Source of the DNA: Eubacteriales bacterium
Lineage (GTDB): Bacteria; Bacillota; Clostridia; Peptostreptococcales; Anaerovoracaceae
Length of the DNA stretch: 64,000 bases
Assembly (NCBI GenBank): GCA_028872475.1
Contig: JAQYMQ010000023.1
Coordinates: forward strand, 1 to 64,000
Direction of reading: 5' to 3'
The translations under genes and the position numbers were made by a program. The notes under the pieces are model-generated. The model was not told the origin of the DNA and did no database searches. It worked only from the letters and a program-made list of their open reading frames with translations. Positions 7,916 to 17,090 of the stretch are shown one piece after another; the first letter of the stretch is position 1; each line of letters opens with the position of its first letter.

Positions 7916-9100
7916 CTATCTAAATTTTCCAAGCGTCCTAAATCTTTCAACCACAGTCTTAATCTTTTCAAATGCATACAATATTTCCTCTTCAGTATTT
8001 GTATGGCTGAAGCTTATTCTTATTGATGAATCAATCTCATCCTGAGAGGCACCACATTCTCTTAAAACATGTGATCCCTTATTTTTCTTATTCGACGAAC
8101 AAGCTGAACCTGTTGAAATATAAACACCTTCTTGCTCCAACATATGTAATATAACTTCTGCCTTAACTCCTAAGAATGAGATAGACATAACATAAGGCAA
8201 TGCATTATCAAGCGAAAAAAATCTCACATCTTTTAACTCTGAGAATATCTTTTCACGCAGCATGTCATTCAATAATTTACACTTCTTATAATTTTCTATT
8301 CTTTTTCCATTTATCATCTGTGCAGCCAATCCAAAACCAGCAATTCCTGCAACGTTTTCTGTTCCTGCTCTAAAACCTTTTTCTTGTCCACCACCAACTA
8401 TAAACGGATAAATATTATTGCTGCTATAATGCACACCTGCTCCACTTGATAACGACTTGGAGCTTATATAAGGAAAAATAATTGCCCCAACGCCCTTTGG
8501 ACCATGAATTTTATGCGCACTTATTGTTATTGCATCTACTCCTTTTATCGGGATGTCAATCTTCCCATAACTTTGAACAGCATCTATATGGAAAAATGCG
8601 TTTCCCTTCATAGTTGCAATTTCTTCTATTGGATTAATAGCTCCAGTTTCATTATTCACATGCATAATAGAGATTAAAATTGTATCGTCATTGATAGCCT
8701 CATATAATCTTTTTGTGTCAACTTTATAATTCTCATCAACTCCAACATAAACTACGTCAAACCCCTCTTCTTCCAAAATTTTAAACGCTTCTAAAACTGC
8801 TGGATGCTCCACAGTAGTTGTAATGACTCTATTTCCTCTTGACTTTAGCTTTCTGGCAGCACCAAGTATGACTGTATTATCACCCTCAGTTCCACTACCA
8901 GTAAAAAAAACACCTGCCTCGTCTACCCCCAACGAATTAGCAATCTGCTTGCGAGCAGTTTTCACGCCCCTTTCTGCTTCTACACCAATAGCATGTAAAG
9001 ACGACGGATTGCCAAAGTTTTCCGTCAAATATTTTGTCATTATCTCAACAACTTCTCTATATGGTTTTGTTGTTGCACTATTATCTAAATATACCTGCAT
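7916..9100 (-). CDS. Cysteine desulfurase, NifS/IscS family, ThiI partner
   Basis: A PLP enzyme that takes sulfur from cysteine and passes it on as a persulfide. The PLP lysine is in SAHKIHGPKG and the reactive cysteine in STGSACSS; the N-terminus DNSATTKP and the NNETG motif are typical. The region between the PLP lysine and GGGQEKGFRAGTEN is about 15 residues longer than usual. The ATG at 9100 (MQVYLDNSATT) is preferred because GGAG lies 7 nt before it; the longer frame uses a TTG. Linkage to thiI argues for a tRNA-thiolation desulfurase rather than the general Fe-S one, since no iscU/sufU is adjacent. Confidence 0.93.
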   Translation of the reverse strand: MQVYLDNSATTKPYREVVEIMTKYLTENFGNPSSLHAIGVEAERGVKTARKQIANSLGVDEAGVFFTGSGTEGDNTVILGAARKLKSRGNRVITTTVEHPAVLEAFKILEEEGFDVVYVGVDENYKVDTKRLYEAINDDTILISIMHVNNETGAINPIEEIATMKGNAFFHIDAVQSYGKIDIPIKGVDAITISAHKIHGPKGVGAIIFPYISSKSLSSGAGVHYSSNNIYPFIVGGGQEKGFRAGTENVAGIAGFGLAAQMINGKRIENYKKCKLLNDMLREKIFSELKDVRFFSLDNALPYVMSISFLGVKAEVILHMLEQEGVYISTGSACSSNKKNKGSHVLRECGASQDEIDSSIRISFSHTNTEEEILYAFEKIKTVVERFRTLGKFR

Positions 9101-9135
9101 TATTTTCTCCATCAATAATGATAAAAATAAAATAT

Positions 9136-10617
9136 TTATTTATTATTATTTATTTCTGCACATTCCTTAAAAACTTCGGCATCCGTCTGAATAGGAATCA
9201 ATTGTCCATTAATTTTTTGAAATCCTTCGTGCCCCTTTCCAGCGAGAAATAGCACCTTTTTATCTTCAGATGAATTAAAAATTTCTTCTATTGCCTCTTT
9301 ACGAGTATTATAGACTTTATATTCAACACCATCTATGTTTTCTATCATTATCTTTGCAATATCTTCATATTGTTCAAAATTTGGATCATCTGGCACAATA
9401 GCGATAAAGTCACTATACTTTGATGCTGCTCTAGGCAGGTCGACTCTTCTGTTTTTTGCTTTATTGCCTGTTGCCCCAAACACTGAATATATCTTATATT
9501 CACTAAAACTCTTTCTTAATGACGACAAAGCTTTTTCAAAGCTTAATTCATTATGCGCGTAATCAACTAAGCCTATAATATTGCCATCTTCAGTCATATA
9601 TAAATTAGATCTTCCATCGACATCCACGCCATCAAGCGCTTCTAAAATATATTCAGCGTTAAAGCCAAATATTTCCGAAACAGCTAATGTACACATTGCA
9701 TTCTCAATATTATAACTTCCGAATGTATTCAGCCTATAAACCTTTCCTCTATAAGAAAACTCGGTTTTGCCATTGTTTAAACCCTTATCAACTGCATAAT
9801 AGTCTGCCTTTTCGTTCTGAATAGAGAATGTTTTTATTTGCATATTTCTCGCAATAGCAATTTCATTTATTTTATCAAGATATTCTGTATCAAGATAATA
9901 AACAACATTATCTGACAACGATAATATCTTCAACTTAGATTCAATATAATCCTCTAATGTTGGATGTTCGTTATCACTAATATGATCTCTGTCAATATTC
10001 AAAATACACACGACATCGCAATCTAACATTCCAATTCTATCATATTTTAAAGCTTGAGAAGAAACTTCAACTATCATGTACTTCAATCCTGATTGAACAG
10101 CATTATACAAATTTCTATAAAGAGGAATTGCCTCTGGAGTTGTCAAACTAGATTCATACGAATTCTTTCCATCATATGTCAATATCGACGATATAAGCCC
10201 AACAGGCTTTTTATTTTCATCCACTAAACACTTGTCCAAAGCATGTTTCAAAAACATAACTGTTGTCGATTTACCTTTTGTACCTGTAACAGCAACAATT
10301 TTTAATTTTTCATCAGGTCTACCAAAAAATAAAGAAGCTAATACCAGCATTGCTCTTCTTACATCTTTTACAATAATACATGGTAAATCAACTGAATATT
10401 TCTTTTCAGAAATGTATAAAATAGCACCTCTTTTTATGGCATCTTCAAGATACTCTTCTTTAAAGGATTCTCCTTTACAAAAAAACGCCGTTTGCTTGGA
10501 TACCTCTATAGAATTAAATGTTATATCTAGGATTTCTAAATCATTAATATTATTATCTGCAAATTCAACAAGGTTATATCTATCTAATTCAATAATAAAT
10601 TCACTACATCTCATCAT
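9136..10617 (-). CDS. murE: UDP-MurNAc-tripeptide synthetase MurE, probably lysine-adding
   Basis: MurE adds the third amino acid to UDP-MurNAc-L-Ala-D-Glu in peptidoglycan synthesis. The protein is 493 residues: an N-terminal UDP-binding domain, central ATPase domain with the P-loop GTKGKSTT (about residue 112), and C-terminal domain. The substrate-selecting motif is DDPN at 410-413. Meso-diaminopimelate enzymes carry DNPR here, while DDPN is seen in L-lysine enzymes of streptococci and enterococci. Lysine, or possibly ornithine, at position 3 is therefore inferred. The gene lies between rluD and the desulfurase in one minus-strand run; other mur genes are not adjacent. Confidence 0.9.
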   Translation of the reverse strand: MMRCSEFIIELDRYNLVEFADNNINDLEILDITFNSIEVSKQTAFFCKGESFKEEYLEDAIKRGAILYISEKKYSVDLPCIIVKDVRRAMLVLASLFFGRPDEKLKIVAVTGTKGKSTTVMFLKHALDKCLVDENKKPVGLISSILTYDGKNSYESSLTTPEAIPLYRNLYNAVQSGLKYMIVEVSSQALKYDRIGMLDCDVVCILNIDRDHISDNEHPTLEDYIESKLKILSLSDNVVYYLDTEYLDKINEIAIARNMQIKTFSIQNEKADYYAVDKGLNNGKTEFSYRGKVYRLNTFGSYNIENAMCTLAVSEIFGFNAEYILEALDGVDVDGRSNLYMTEDGNIIGLVDYAHNELSFEKALSSLRKSFSEYKIYSVFGATGNKAKNRRVDLPRAASKYSDFIAIVPDDPNFEQYEDIAKIMIENIDGVEYKVYNTRKEAIEEIFNSSEDKKVLFLAGKGHEGFQKINGQLIPIQTDAEVFKECAEINNNK

Positions 10618-10619
10618 AG

Positions 10620-11582
10620 TTATTTTTTACCTCTTAATTTTTCAAGCAATAATTGCATATCTGGTGGAAGCTCTGAGTTAAATTCAATGTATTCATTCGT
10701 AATAGGATGAATAAACCCTAACGTTTTTGCATGTAACATCTGTCTTTTTACACCTAAATTATTTTTACTTGGACCATACAAGCCATCTCCTACAAGCGGA
10801 TGATTTATATGAGTTAAATGAACCCTTATCTGATGAGTTCTACCAGTTTCCAGTTTACACTTTATCAATGTATACTTTCCAAATCGCTCCAAAACTTCCC
10901 AATGTGTGACAGCATGTCTACCATTTTCCAAGTCAACAGCTTTCTTCAATCTATTTTTCTGATTTCTACCAATACTTAAATCTATTGTTCCCTTATTATC
11001 TAAAAAATTATTATACACGACCGCATAATATTCTCGCGTCATACTATGATTTTCCAATTGTTTCGCAAGGTTTTCATGAACTTCGTTATTCTTTGCGATA
11101 ACAAGCAATCCACTCGTATCCTTATCGATTCTATGCACTATACCAGGTCTATCAACACCGTTTAAATCTGACAATTGCTGATCATACTTGTACAATAATG
11201 CGTTAACAACTGTATCCTCCTCTTTAGCTGCTCCAGGATGTACAACCATGCCAAACGGTTTATTAATCACAACAATACCTTCGTCTTCATAAACTATATT
11301 AAGACGTATATTGTTAGGTTTGGGCAACGCATCGTCCTGCTTATCCACAACACAAAGCTCAATTTGCTGTCCACTTGCCACCTTATATTTCTTGTTATTT
11401 ACAATAATGCCATCAATAGATACTTCCCCATTTTCTATTATTTTTTGAATATTAGAGCGAGAAATATTAGGAATATGACTAGCGATAAACTTATCTAATC
11501 TTGTCCCTATATCAGAATCAACTACAATTATTTTTATATCTCTTAAATTGTTAACAACACTTGCGTTCTCTATATTTTCCAT
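10620..11582 (-). CDS. rluD: RluD-family 23S rRNA pseudouridine synthase
   Basis: A large-subunit RNA pseudouridine synthase of the RluA/RluD family (YlyB type in Bacillus). It is 320 residues, with an N-terminal S4 RNA-binding domain (GTRLDKFIASHIPNISRSNIQKII, about 26-50) and a catalytic domain with the aspartate in HRIDKDTSG (D153). GRTHQIRVH is the other family signature. It follows lspA, the usual order in Bacillota, and overlaps the murE ribosome site. The exact rRNA positions modified cannot be read from sequence. Confidence 0.92.
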   Translation of the reverse strand: MENIENASVVNNLRDIKIIVVDSDIGTRLDKFIASHIPNISRSNIQKIIENGEVSIDGIIVNNKKYKVASGQQIELCVVDKQDDALPKPNNIRLNIVYEDEGIVVINKPFGMVVHPGAAKEEDTVVNALLYKYDQQLSDLNGVDRPGIVHRIDKDTSGLLVIAKNNEVHENLAKQLENHSMTREYYAVVYNNFLDNKGTIDLSIGRNQKNRLKKAVDLENGRHAVTHWEVLERFGKYTLIKCKLETGRTHQIRVHLTHINHPLVGDGLYGPSKNNLGVKRQMLHAKTLGFIHPITNEYIEFNSELPPDMQLLLEKLRGKK

Positions 11583-11599
11583 TTATTTTTTTTATATTA

Positions 11600-12046
11600 T
11601 TATACATTTATCTTTTTCTCAAAAAACAATATTGATATACCTAGCAATATACAGCCAACTACTGCACAAATATCTGCAAAGTTAAAAATTGCAAAATATT
11701 TTACATCAATATAATCTGTAACACTACCCAATACTGCCCTATCAAATAAATTAGATAAGCCACCTGCTATAACGAGTATACAGCTGTAACCAAAAACTTT
11801 TTTGAATCTGTCAGCATATATTTTCATTGCCACCGCAATCGCAATAATTAAAATAAATGTTACGGCTATAAGAAATATCTGCTTACCTGCAAGTAATCCA
11901 AATGCCATACCATTATTTTCTATATATGTTATTTTAATCCAATCACCCAAAATAGGAATGCTTTGATTCAAGTCCATACTATGTCTTGTAATAATTTTTA
12001 GGACTTGATCTACCATTATCAACAATCCTATAATAACTATTTTCAT
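11600..12046 (-). CDS. lspA: Lipoprotein signal peptidase II
   Basis: LspA removes signal peptides from diacylated prolipoproteins in the membrane. From the ATG at 12046 it is about 148 residues with four membrane segments and both catalytic aspartates: NLFDRAVLG and FNFADICAV (D102, D125). A longer frame from an ATG at 12079 would add residues encoded by a GC hairpin and a U-tract; it lacks a good upstream ribosome site and the extra residues do not match the family. The GGAGG that serves the 12046 start lies 26 nt upstream with a hairpin between, which is unusual. divIVA ends just before. Confidence 0.9.
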   Translation of the reverse strand: MKIVIIGLLIMVDQVLKIITRHSMDLNQSIPILGDWIKITYIENNGMAFGLLAGKQIFLIAVTFILIIAIAVAMKIYADRFKKVFGYSCILVIAGGLSNLFDRAVLGSVTDYIDVKYFAIFNFADICAVVGCILLGISILFFEKKINV

Positions 12047-12049
12047 ATT

Positions 12050-12072
12050 AAAAAAGGGGCTATGCCGCCCCT
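12050..12072 (-). promoter_or_regulatory. GC hairpin with U6 between Shine-Dalgarno and AUG of lspA
   Basis: The minus strand reads GGAGG (12077-12073), then stem AGGGGC/GCCCCT (12072-12067 with 12060-12055) with a 6-nt loop, then six Ts running from 12055 to 12050, then AAT and the lspA ATG at 12046. It looks like a terminator, yet it sits inside the leader of the next gene. Either it attenuates readthrough from divIVA, or it folds to bring the ribosome site to about 8 nt from the AUG. Confidence 0.65.
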
Positions 12073-12082
12073 CCTCCATCTC

Positions 12083-12706
12083 TTATTCATACTTGATATT
12101 AACGATAGTTTTTCTATCATCTACCTTTATCTCTTCATCAGAAACTGATGATACTTCATCTGTAAAAAATCTTTCATCTATTATCGTAGCTTCCTTCGTT
12201 ACAGTAGAAGTACTATTTAATTTTTTATCTTCTAAAATCGCCTTTAATCTATCAATTTCGATAGTTTCATTTATGCTATCAAAATCTCCAATATGTCTTT
12301 CTAAAAGAGCTTTATACTCTCTCTTAAAAAATTCATACTTAGCAATCAATTCTTGTGAATCCATAGCAATTTGTTCGGCTTTCATCTTAGCATCTTTAAT
12401 AATAATCGCTGCATCCATTTCGGCATTTTCAATAAGAGAGTTCGCTCTCTTTTCAGAACTCTTTGCAAGATCATCCATAAGTTTTTGTGCTGTTTCTAGA
12501 GTGTCCTTTACCGTAACATCACTTCCCGGTATACAAACACTTTCTTTTTCCATAGTTGCAATTTGTGCCTTTAAATTAAGATTTTCTTTAATCATTTTTT
12601 CATAATCTAAAGTAATTACATCCAGAAACATATCTACTTCTTCAACGTCATATCCTCTAAGACCTTTAGTAAACTCTTTATCTTGTATCTCTGCTGGTGT
12701 TATCAT
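12083..12706 (-). CDS. divIVA: DivIVA-family cell division/polarity protein
   Basis: DivIVA binds curved membrane at poles and septa and organises division and wall proteins. The N-terminus MITPAEIQDKEFTKGLRGYDVEEVDMF is the diagnostic membrane-binding domain; residues 30-160 are predominantly coiled coil, and the last 45 are acidic and low-complexity. The ATG at 12706 is chosen because GGAGGT lies 6 nt before it and the family starts M(I/L)TPxDI. It follows sepF with 2 nt between stop and start, the standard Gram-positive division cluster. Confidence 0.92.
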   Translation of the reverse strand: MITPAEIQDKEFTKGLRGYDVEEVDMFLDVITLDYEKMIKENLNLKAQIATMEKESVCIPGSDVTVKDTLETAQKLMDDLAKSSEKRANSLIENAEMDAAIIIKDAKMKAEQIAMDSQELIAKYEFFKREYKALLERHIGDFDSINETIEIDRLKAILEDKKLNSTSTVTKEATIIDERFFTDEVSSVSDEEIKVDDRKTIVNIKYE

Positions 12707-12708
12707 AA

Positions 12709-13176
12709 TTACCTCCAATCATCATTATCAAATGTAAGATTTGACTCTCTACTAGGTTCAGAAACAGAGTTAGCATATATATCTACATTTTCAGGTGCAA
12801 AAATAAATATGTCGTTTGCAATCTTCTGAATATTTCCATTCAAAGCATATGTAGCACCACTCAAGAAATCAAATATCTTTCTTGCAGTCTCTGCATCAAT
12901 CTTTTCTAAGTTAAGAATAACCGGCTTTCTTCTCTTTAATTCATCTACAAGCTTTGGTGACTCATCAAATCCATTAGGCTCAACAACCATAAGTTTCATC
13001 ATTTCACCAGCATTTGATGTCGGCATAGGAACAACATTGTGTTTAACGCTTGTTCTTTGTGTACGAGATGACTGTCTTGGCTCTACATACTCTTCTTCAG
13101 AATAGCTATCTTCATATTCCTCATCATATTCATCGCCAACTCCAACTAAATCTTTAAATTTATCAATAACTCCCAT
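12709..13176 (-). CDS. sepF: SepF, FtsZ-anchoring cell division protein
   Basis: SepF polymerises into rings that bundle FtsZ and tether it to the membrane. The 155-residue protein starts MGVIDKFKDLVG, the amphipathic membrane-binding helix. An acidic, Ser/Arg-rich linker follows (about 15-50), then the conserved core (65-145) with RRKPVILNLEKIDAETARKI and DFLSGATYAL. It sits between yggS and divIVA as in most Bacillota. Length and layout are normal. Confidence 0.93.
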   Translation of the reverse strand: MGVIDKFKDLVGVGDEYDEEYEDSYSEEEYVEPRQSSRTQRTSVKHNVVPMPTSNAGEMMKLMVVEPNGFDESPKLVDELKRRKPVILNLEKIDAETARKIFDFLSGATYALNGNIQKIANDIFIFAPENVDIYANSVSEPSRESNLTFDNDDWR

Positions 13177-13194
13177 ACCATTATTCCTTTCTTA

Positions 13195-13857
13195 CTAATA
13201 AACCCTTTTTCCAAAAATATTACTGCCCACTCTTATGATATTAGCACCATTTTTTATTGCTATCTCATAATCACTAGACATACCCATTGATAAATATTCA
13301 AAATTAACATTATCTAGTTCTAACTGACTGTATTTATCATAAAGTTCTTTTGCTTGCCTAAAAACTCTGTCTATTTCCTCTTTGTCATCTGAAAGTGGAG
13401 CTATACACATTATACCCTTTATTTCAACATTTTTACAGTATTTTGATATATCCAATAAACATTTTTCAAAATCTTGAACTAAAATGCCATATTTACTATC
13501 TTCTTCAGCAATATTAACCTGTAATAATACTTTAACTACAACATTTTTTTCGCTAGCTCTCTTGTCAATTTCCTTTGCAATTTTCAAAGAATCGACTGAA
13601 TGAATCAAATAAACTTTATCTATGATTGATTTCACCTTATTCGTCTGAAGATGCCCAATCATATGCCATCGCACAGGTAAAACGCTATCATATTTTTCTA
13701 AAATCTCTTGAACTTTATTTTCTCCAATATCTTCAATACCATATTCTATAGCAGTATTTATTTCTTCTACGCTTCTCGTCTTTGTAACTGCAATAAGTTT
13801 TACATGGCTATTAATAGATTCTTTAATTGCATCAATATTACTTCTTATCTTGTTCAT
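13195..13857 (-). CDS. YggS/PLPBP-family PLP homeostasis protein
   Basis: A pyridoxal-phosphate-binding protein of the alanine-racemase fold without known enzyme activity, which buffers PLP (YlmE in Bacillus). The 220-residue sequence has the PLP lysine K26 in LIAVTKTRS, and VRWHMIGHLQTNKVK and SMGMSSDYEIAI, the family signatures. It stands directly upstream of sepF, a conserved neighbourhood. No strong ribosome site is seen before its ATG; the 107-nt gap to the next gene upstream is AT-rich and holds nothing recognisable. Confidence 0.92.
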   Translation of the reverse strand: MNKIRSNIDAIKESINSHVKLIAVTKTRSVEEINTAIEYGIEDIGENKVQEILEKYDSVLPVRWHMIGHLQTNKVKSIIDKVYLIHSVDSLKIAKEIDKRASEKNVVVKVLLQVNIAEEDSKYGILVQDFEKCLLDISKYCKNVEIKGIMCIAPLSDDKEEIDRVFRQAKELYDKYSQLELDNVNFEYLSMGMSSDYEIAIKNGANIIRVGSNIFGKRVY

Positions 13858-13964
13858 ATCAATTTTATACTTTCTTCAAATTTTATAGGCATCAATCATC
13901 AAACTCTTATATTAAAATTACTGTTAATGTTAATTAAAATTAAATCTAAACATAATCTACTATA

Positions 13965-14948
13965 CTAATTAATGTTTTTCTCTATTTCATCATATACATT
14001 TACTGTATTAATCAACTTTCCGTTTTCGTCTTCAAACATATTTTCTTTTACAATAGATTTTTTCCCGTCTGTCTCAATAGTACTTACACGAACTAAAGTA
14101 AATTTACCGTCTTTTCCAAGTAAGTTTACCACTGGCTTGCCATCTTTTCTACCTATAGATTTATTATCTACTATCAAGCCTTTTTTATCTACAACTATAA
14201 TCTTAATATCAATTTTTCTTAATTTTGCAAAGTCTTTATAATACCTACTAGTATGAAATAACATCTTTGTTTTCTTTCCATCTTCAACCTTTTTATCTAA
14301 AATAAACTCTACTCTATCACCGTTAATTTCAATATTATATTTATATCCTTCCGAATATTTACTTGCATCTTCCGTATTAATCCAGCATAAAATCCACCAT
14401 TTACTCTGATCAGCTATCTTATATAACGGCTGATTCTTTACAGCTTTATCTTTATCAATCTCTATAACTTTGCTAGATTTTTTTTCAGCAGTTTCATTAG
14501 TAATTTTGTCGACATTGGCATATGTAAAATATGTTTCATTACCATCTATAAAATGTGAAAATATTCCCTTGCGAAGAGACGTATTAATACCACTTGTAAT
14601 CATAGCTTTCCCTAAGTTTTCTGCAATGTCATCGTAAGGGCTCTTCTTAGCTTTCTCGCCTTCTTTAGGTTTTGTCTGCATAAACTGAATTATATTTTCG
14701 CCAACTTTTACTAAAATACCTTCTTTAATTAAATATTTAACGTCACCCTGAACAGATGTACCATATACCGTTTCATCTCTTAATATGTATCCAGTAGTCT
14801 TTGTATTAACACTTATTTCGCCGTATTCTAAAACTGTAGTTGTCGTAGCTTCATGCACTAATCTTGGCAAAATCTGTGTAATTAAAAATAAAATAGCAAC
14901 AACTATTAAATACAATATAATCAACTTTTTATTCTTCAATATCTTCAT
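13965..14948 (-). CDS. HlyD-like membrane protein of the sepF cluster
   Basis: A 327-residue protein with one N-terminal membrane segment (about 8-26, LIILYLIVVAILFLITQIL) and an extracytoplasmic remainder. Residues 40-90 resemble a biotinyl-lipoyl/HlyD hairpin domain (TKTTGYILRDETV, GDVKYLIKEGILVKVGE), as in periplasmic adaptor proteins. In Clostridia such a gene often precedes yggS-sepF, suggesting a role in envelope or division, but no transport partner is present and the function is unknown. GGTGGAG lies about 7 nt before the ATG. It is divergent from the acn operon. Confidence 0.7.
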   Translation of the reverse strand: MKILKNKKLIILYLIVVAILFLITQILPRLVHEATTTTVLEYGEISVNTKTTGYILRDETVYGTSVQGDVKYLIKEGILVKVGENIIQFMQTKPKEGEKAKKSPYDDIAENLGKAMITSGINTSLRKGIFSHFIDGNETYFTYANVDKITNETAEKKSSKVIEIDKDKAVKNQPLYKIADQSKWWILCWINTEDASKYSEGYKYNIEINGDRVEFILDKKVEDGKKTKMLFHTSRYYKDFAKLRKIDIKIIVVDKKGLIVDNKSIGRKDGKPVVNLLGKDGKFTLVRVSTIETDGKKSIVKENMFEDENGKLINTVNVYDEIEKNIN

Positions 14949-15002
14949 ATATATACTCCACCATCATTTTACACTATATATTATTATATTTGAATAAATT
15001 TC

Positions 15003-15031
15003 TTGCAATCCGAGCTCTAGAATAATATAAT
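15003..15031 (+). promoter_or_regulatory. Sigma-A type promoter of the acn operon
   Basis: TTGCAA (15003-15008), a 17-nt spacer and a perfect TATAAT (15026-15031) lie about 58 nt before the acn ATG. Spacing and both boxes fit a strong vegetative promoter. Confidence 0.75.
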
Positions 15032-15046
15032 GTATACAAATATACA
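15031..15046 (+). promoter_or_regulatory. Inverted repeat at the acn promoter, candidate GntR operator
   Basis: TGTATA-CAAA-TATACA is a perfect 6-bp inverted repeat overlapping the last base of the -10 box. FCD-type GntR regulators often bind GTATAC-like palindromes, and one is encoded third in this operon, so autoregulation is likely. Inferred, not proven. Confidence 0.5.
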
Positions 15047-15088
15047 ATTTAAAGAAATTAAACAAGAATTCAAATTTGGAGGTTAACA

Positions 15089-17011
15089 ATGGGTAAAACT
15101 CTAGCATATAAAATTTTAGAAAATCATCTTGTCAAAGGAGAGTTAATTGCAGGTAATGAAATACAAATAAAAATTGATCAAACATTGACTCAAGATTCCA
15201 CGGGAACTATGGTTTATCTACAATTAGAAGCTATGGATATAGATAAAGTTAAAACAGAATTGTCAGTTGCATATATTGATCACAATACACTACAAACTGG
15301 TTTCGAAAATGCAGACGATCACGCATTTATCAAAAGTGTTGCGAAAAGACATGGAATTCTTTTTTCTAAACCTGGTAATGGAATCTGCCACCAACTTCAT
15401 TTAGAAAATTATGGAAAACCCGGAAAAACGCTTCTAGGGTCAGACAGTCATACACCAACAGGTGGCGGTCTTGGAATGATTGCTATAGGGGCAGGTGGAC
15501 TTGACGTAGCCGTAGCTATGGCACAGGGCATTTATTCTGTAGTAGTACCAAAAGTAATTAAAATTAATCTTACAGGAAAACTAAGACCTTGGGTTAGTGC
15601 AAAGGATGTTATCTTAGAAATATTAAGAATATTATCAGTAAAAGGTGGCGTTGGCAAAATTGTAGAATATACTGGCGATGGCATTGAATCTCTATCCGTT
15701 ACAGATAGGGCAACTATAACTAATATGGGGGCTGAACTTGGAGCAACAACATCTATATTTCCAAGTGATGAACGTACTAGAGAATACCTTGCATCGCAGG
15801 GCAGAGAAAACGATTATATTCCGATTGCTGCAGACAAAGATGCTATATACGACGAAGAAATTAATATAGATTTATCTTCCCTATCACCTATGGCGGCTAA
15901 ACCTCATAGCCCTGACAATGTTGATACTGTTGAAAATATAGGCAAAATAAAGGTTAATCAAGTAGCTATAGGTAGTTGTACTAACTCATCATACTCAGAT
16001 TTAATGAAAGTTGCAAATATCTTAGATGGTAAAAGCATACATCAGGATGTATCTCTTGTCGTATCACCTGGTTCAAGCACAATTTTAAAACAACTTGCAA
16101 AAAATGGTGCATTAGCTAAGATGATAAGTGCTGGAGCTAGAATAATTGAAAATGCTTGTGGTCCTTGTATAGGTATGGGACAATCTCCAGAATCCGGGGC
16201 AGTATCTCTACGAACATTTAACAGAAACTTCAAAGGACGTTCCGGTACTCTCGATGCTAACGTATATTTAGTTAGCCCTGAAACAGCTGCAATTTCGGCA
16301 ATAACTGGCTATTTAACAAACAACTTAGATTCTAGTGATATATTAGATGATATTGACAATATAATCTTTGAAAAAAACGATAATTTTGTAATATATCCAG
16401 AAGGTACAAACAAAAAAAATACCCCTGTTGTTATGGGACCAAATATTAAACCGTTCCCTAGAAACAATTCGCTACCAGATCAACTGAAAATTACTGTAGG
16501 ACTTTATACTGGCGATAATATTACAACTGATGACATCATGCCATCAGATTCAAGGCTTCTGCCTTATCGTTCAAATATACCTTACCTTGCAAACTACTGT
16601 TTTGAAAAAATAGACGGAGATTTCGCAAATAGATGTAAAGAAATAGATTCAGTAGCCATTATCGGAGGAGAGAATTACGGACAAGGCTCTTCTAGAGAGC
16701 ACGCTGCACTAGCACCACTACAACTTGGAGTTAAAGCGGTTATCGCAAAATCATTCGCAAGAATCCACAGATCAAATTTAATAAATAGTGGCATTCTTCC
16801 ACTGACATTTAAAGATATAACTGATTACGAACAAATTGAACTTTTAGATAAATTAATTATAAATAATGCAGTAAATCAACTAAACAACGATTACATAGAA
16901 ATAGAAAATATCACAAAAGGATTTTCACTCCTAGCAAAAAATGATTTTTCTGATTTAGAGAAAAACATGCTAATCGCAGGTGGCAAAATTAATTATATAA
17001 AATCTCTATAA
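15089..17011 (+). CDS. acn: Aconitate hydratase (aconitase)
   Basis: Aconitase interconverts citrate and isocitrate with a [4Fe-4S] cluster. The 640-residue protein is the short prokaryotic type in which a LeuC-like part (1-420) is joined to a LeuD-like swivel domain (about 480-620, SREHAALAPLQLG). Cluster cysteines are C297 in IGSCTNSS and C357/C360 in ACGPCIGMG. It starts an operon with icd, a GntR regulator and a nitroreductase, with GGAGG 7 nt before the ATG. No citrate synthase gene is in the window. A homoaconitase or isopropylmalate role is less likely because the subunits are fused and an isocitrate-type dehydrogenase follows. Confidence 0.92.
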   Translation: MGKTLAYKILENHLVKGELIAGNEIQIKIDQTLTQDSTGTMVYLQLEAMDIDKVKTELSVAYIDHNTLQTGFENADDHAFIKSVAKRHGILFSKPGNGICHQLHLENYGKPGKTLLGSDSHTPTGGGLGMIAIGAGGLDVAVAMAQGIYSVVVPKVIKINLTGKLRPWVSAKDVILEILRILSVKGGVGKIVEYTGDGIESLSVTDRATITNMGAELGATTSIFPSDERTREYLASQGRENDYIPIAADKDAIYDEEINIDLSSLSPMAAKPHSPDNVDTVENIGKIKVNQVAIGSCTNSSYSDLMKVANILDGKSIHQDVSLVVSPGSSTILKQLAKNGALAKMISAGARIIENACGPCIGMGQSPESGAVSLRTFNRNFKGRSGTLDANVYLVSPETAAISAITGYLTNNLDSSDILDDIDNIIFEKNDNFVIYPEGTNKKNTPVVMGPNIKPFPRNNSLPDQLKITVGLYTGDNITTDDIMPSDSRLLPYRSNIPYLANYCFEKIDGDFANRCKEIDSVAIIGGENYGQGSSREHAALAPLQLGVKAVIAKSFARIHRSNLINSGILPLTFKDITDYEQIELLDKLIINNAVNQLNNDYIEIENITKGFSLLAKNDFSDLEKNMLIAGGKINYIKSL

Positions 17012-17090
17012 ACCTATAATAGTCTGCAAATTGCAGTAATGACTAAAATTACATACAACTATTACTTTATATATAACGAGAGGTAATTTA

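Noticed and set aside
12047..12079. lspA start at 12079
   Set aside because: It would translate a GC hairpin and U6 tract into non-family residues, and lacks a ribosome site in front.
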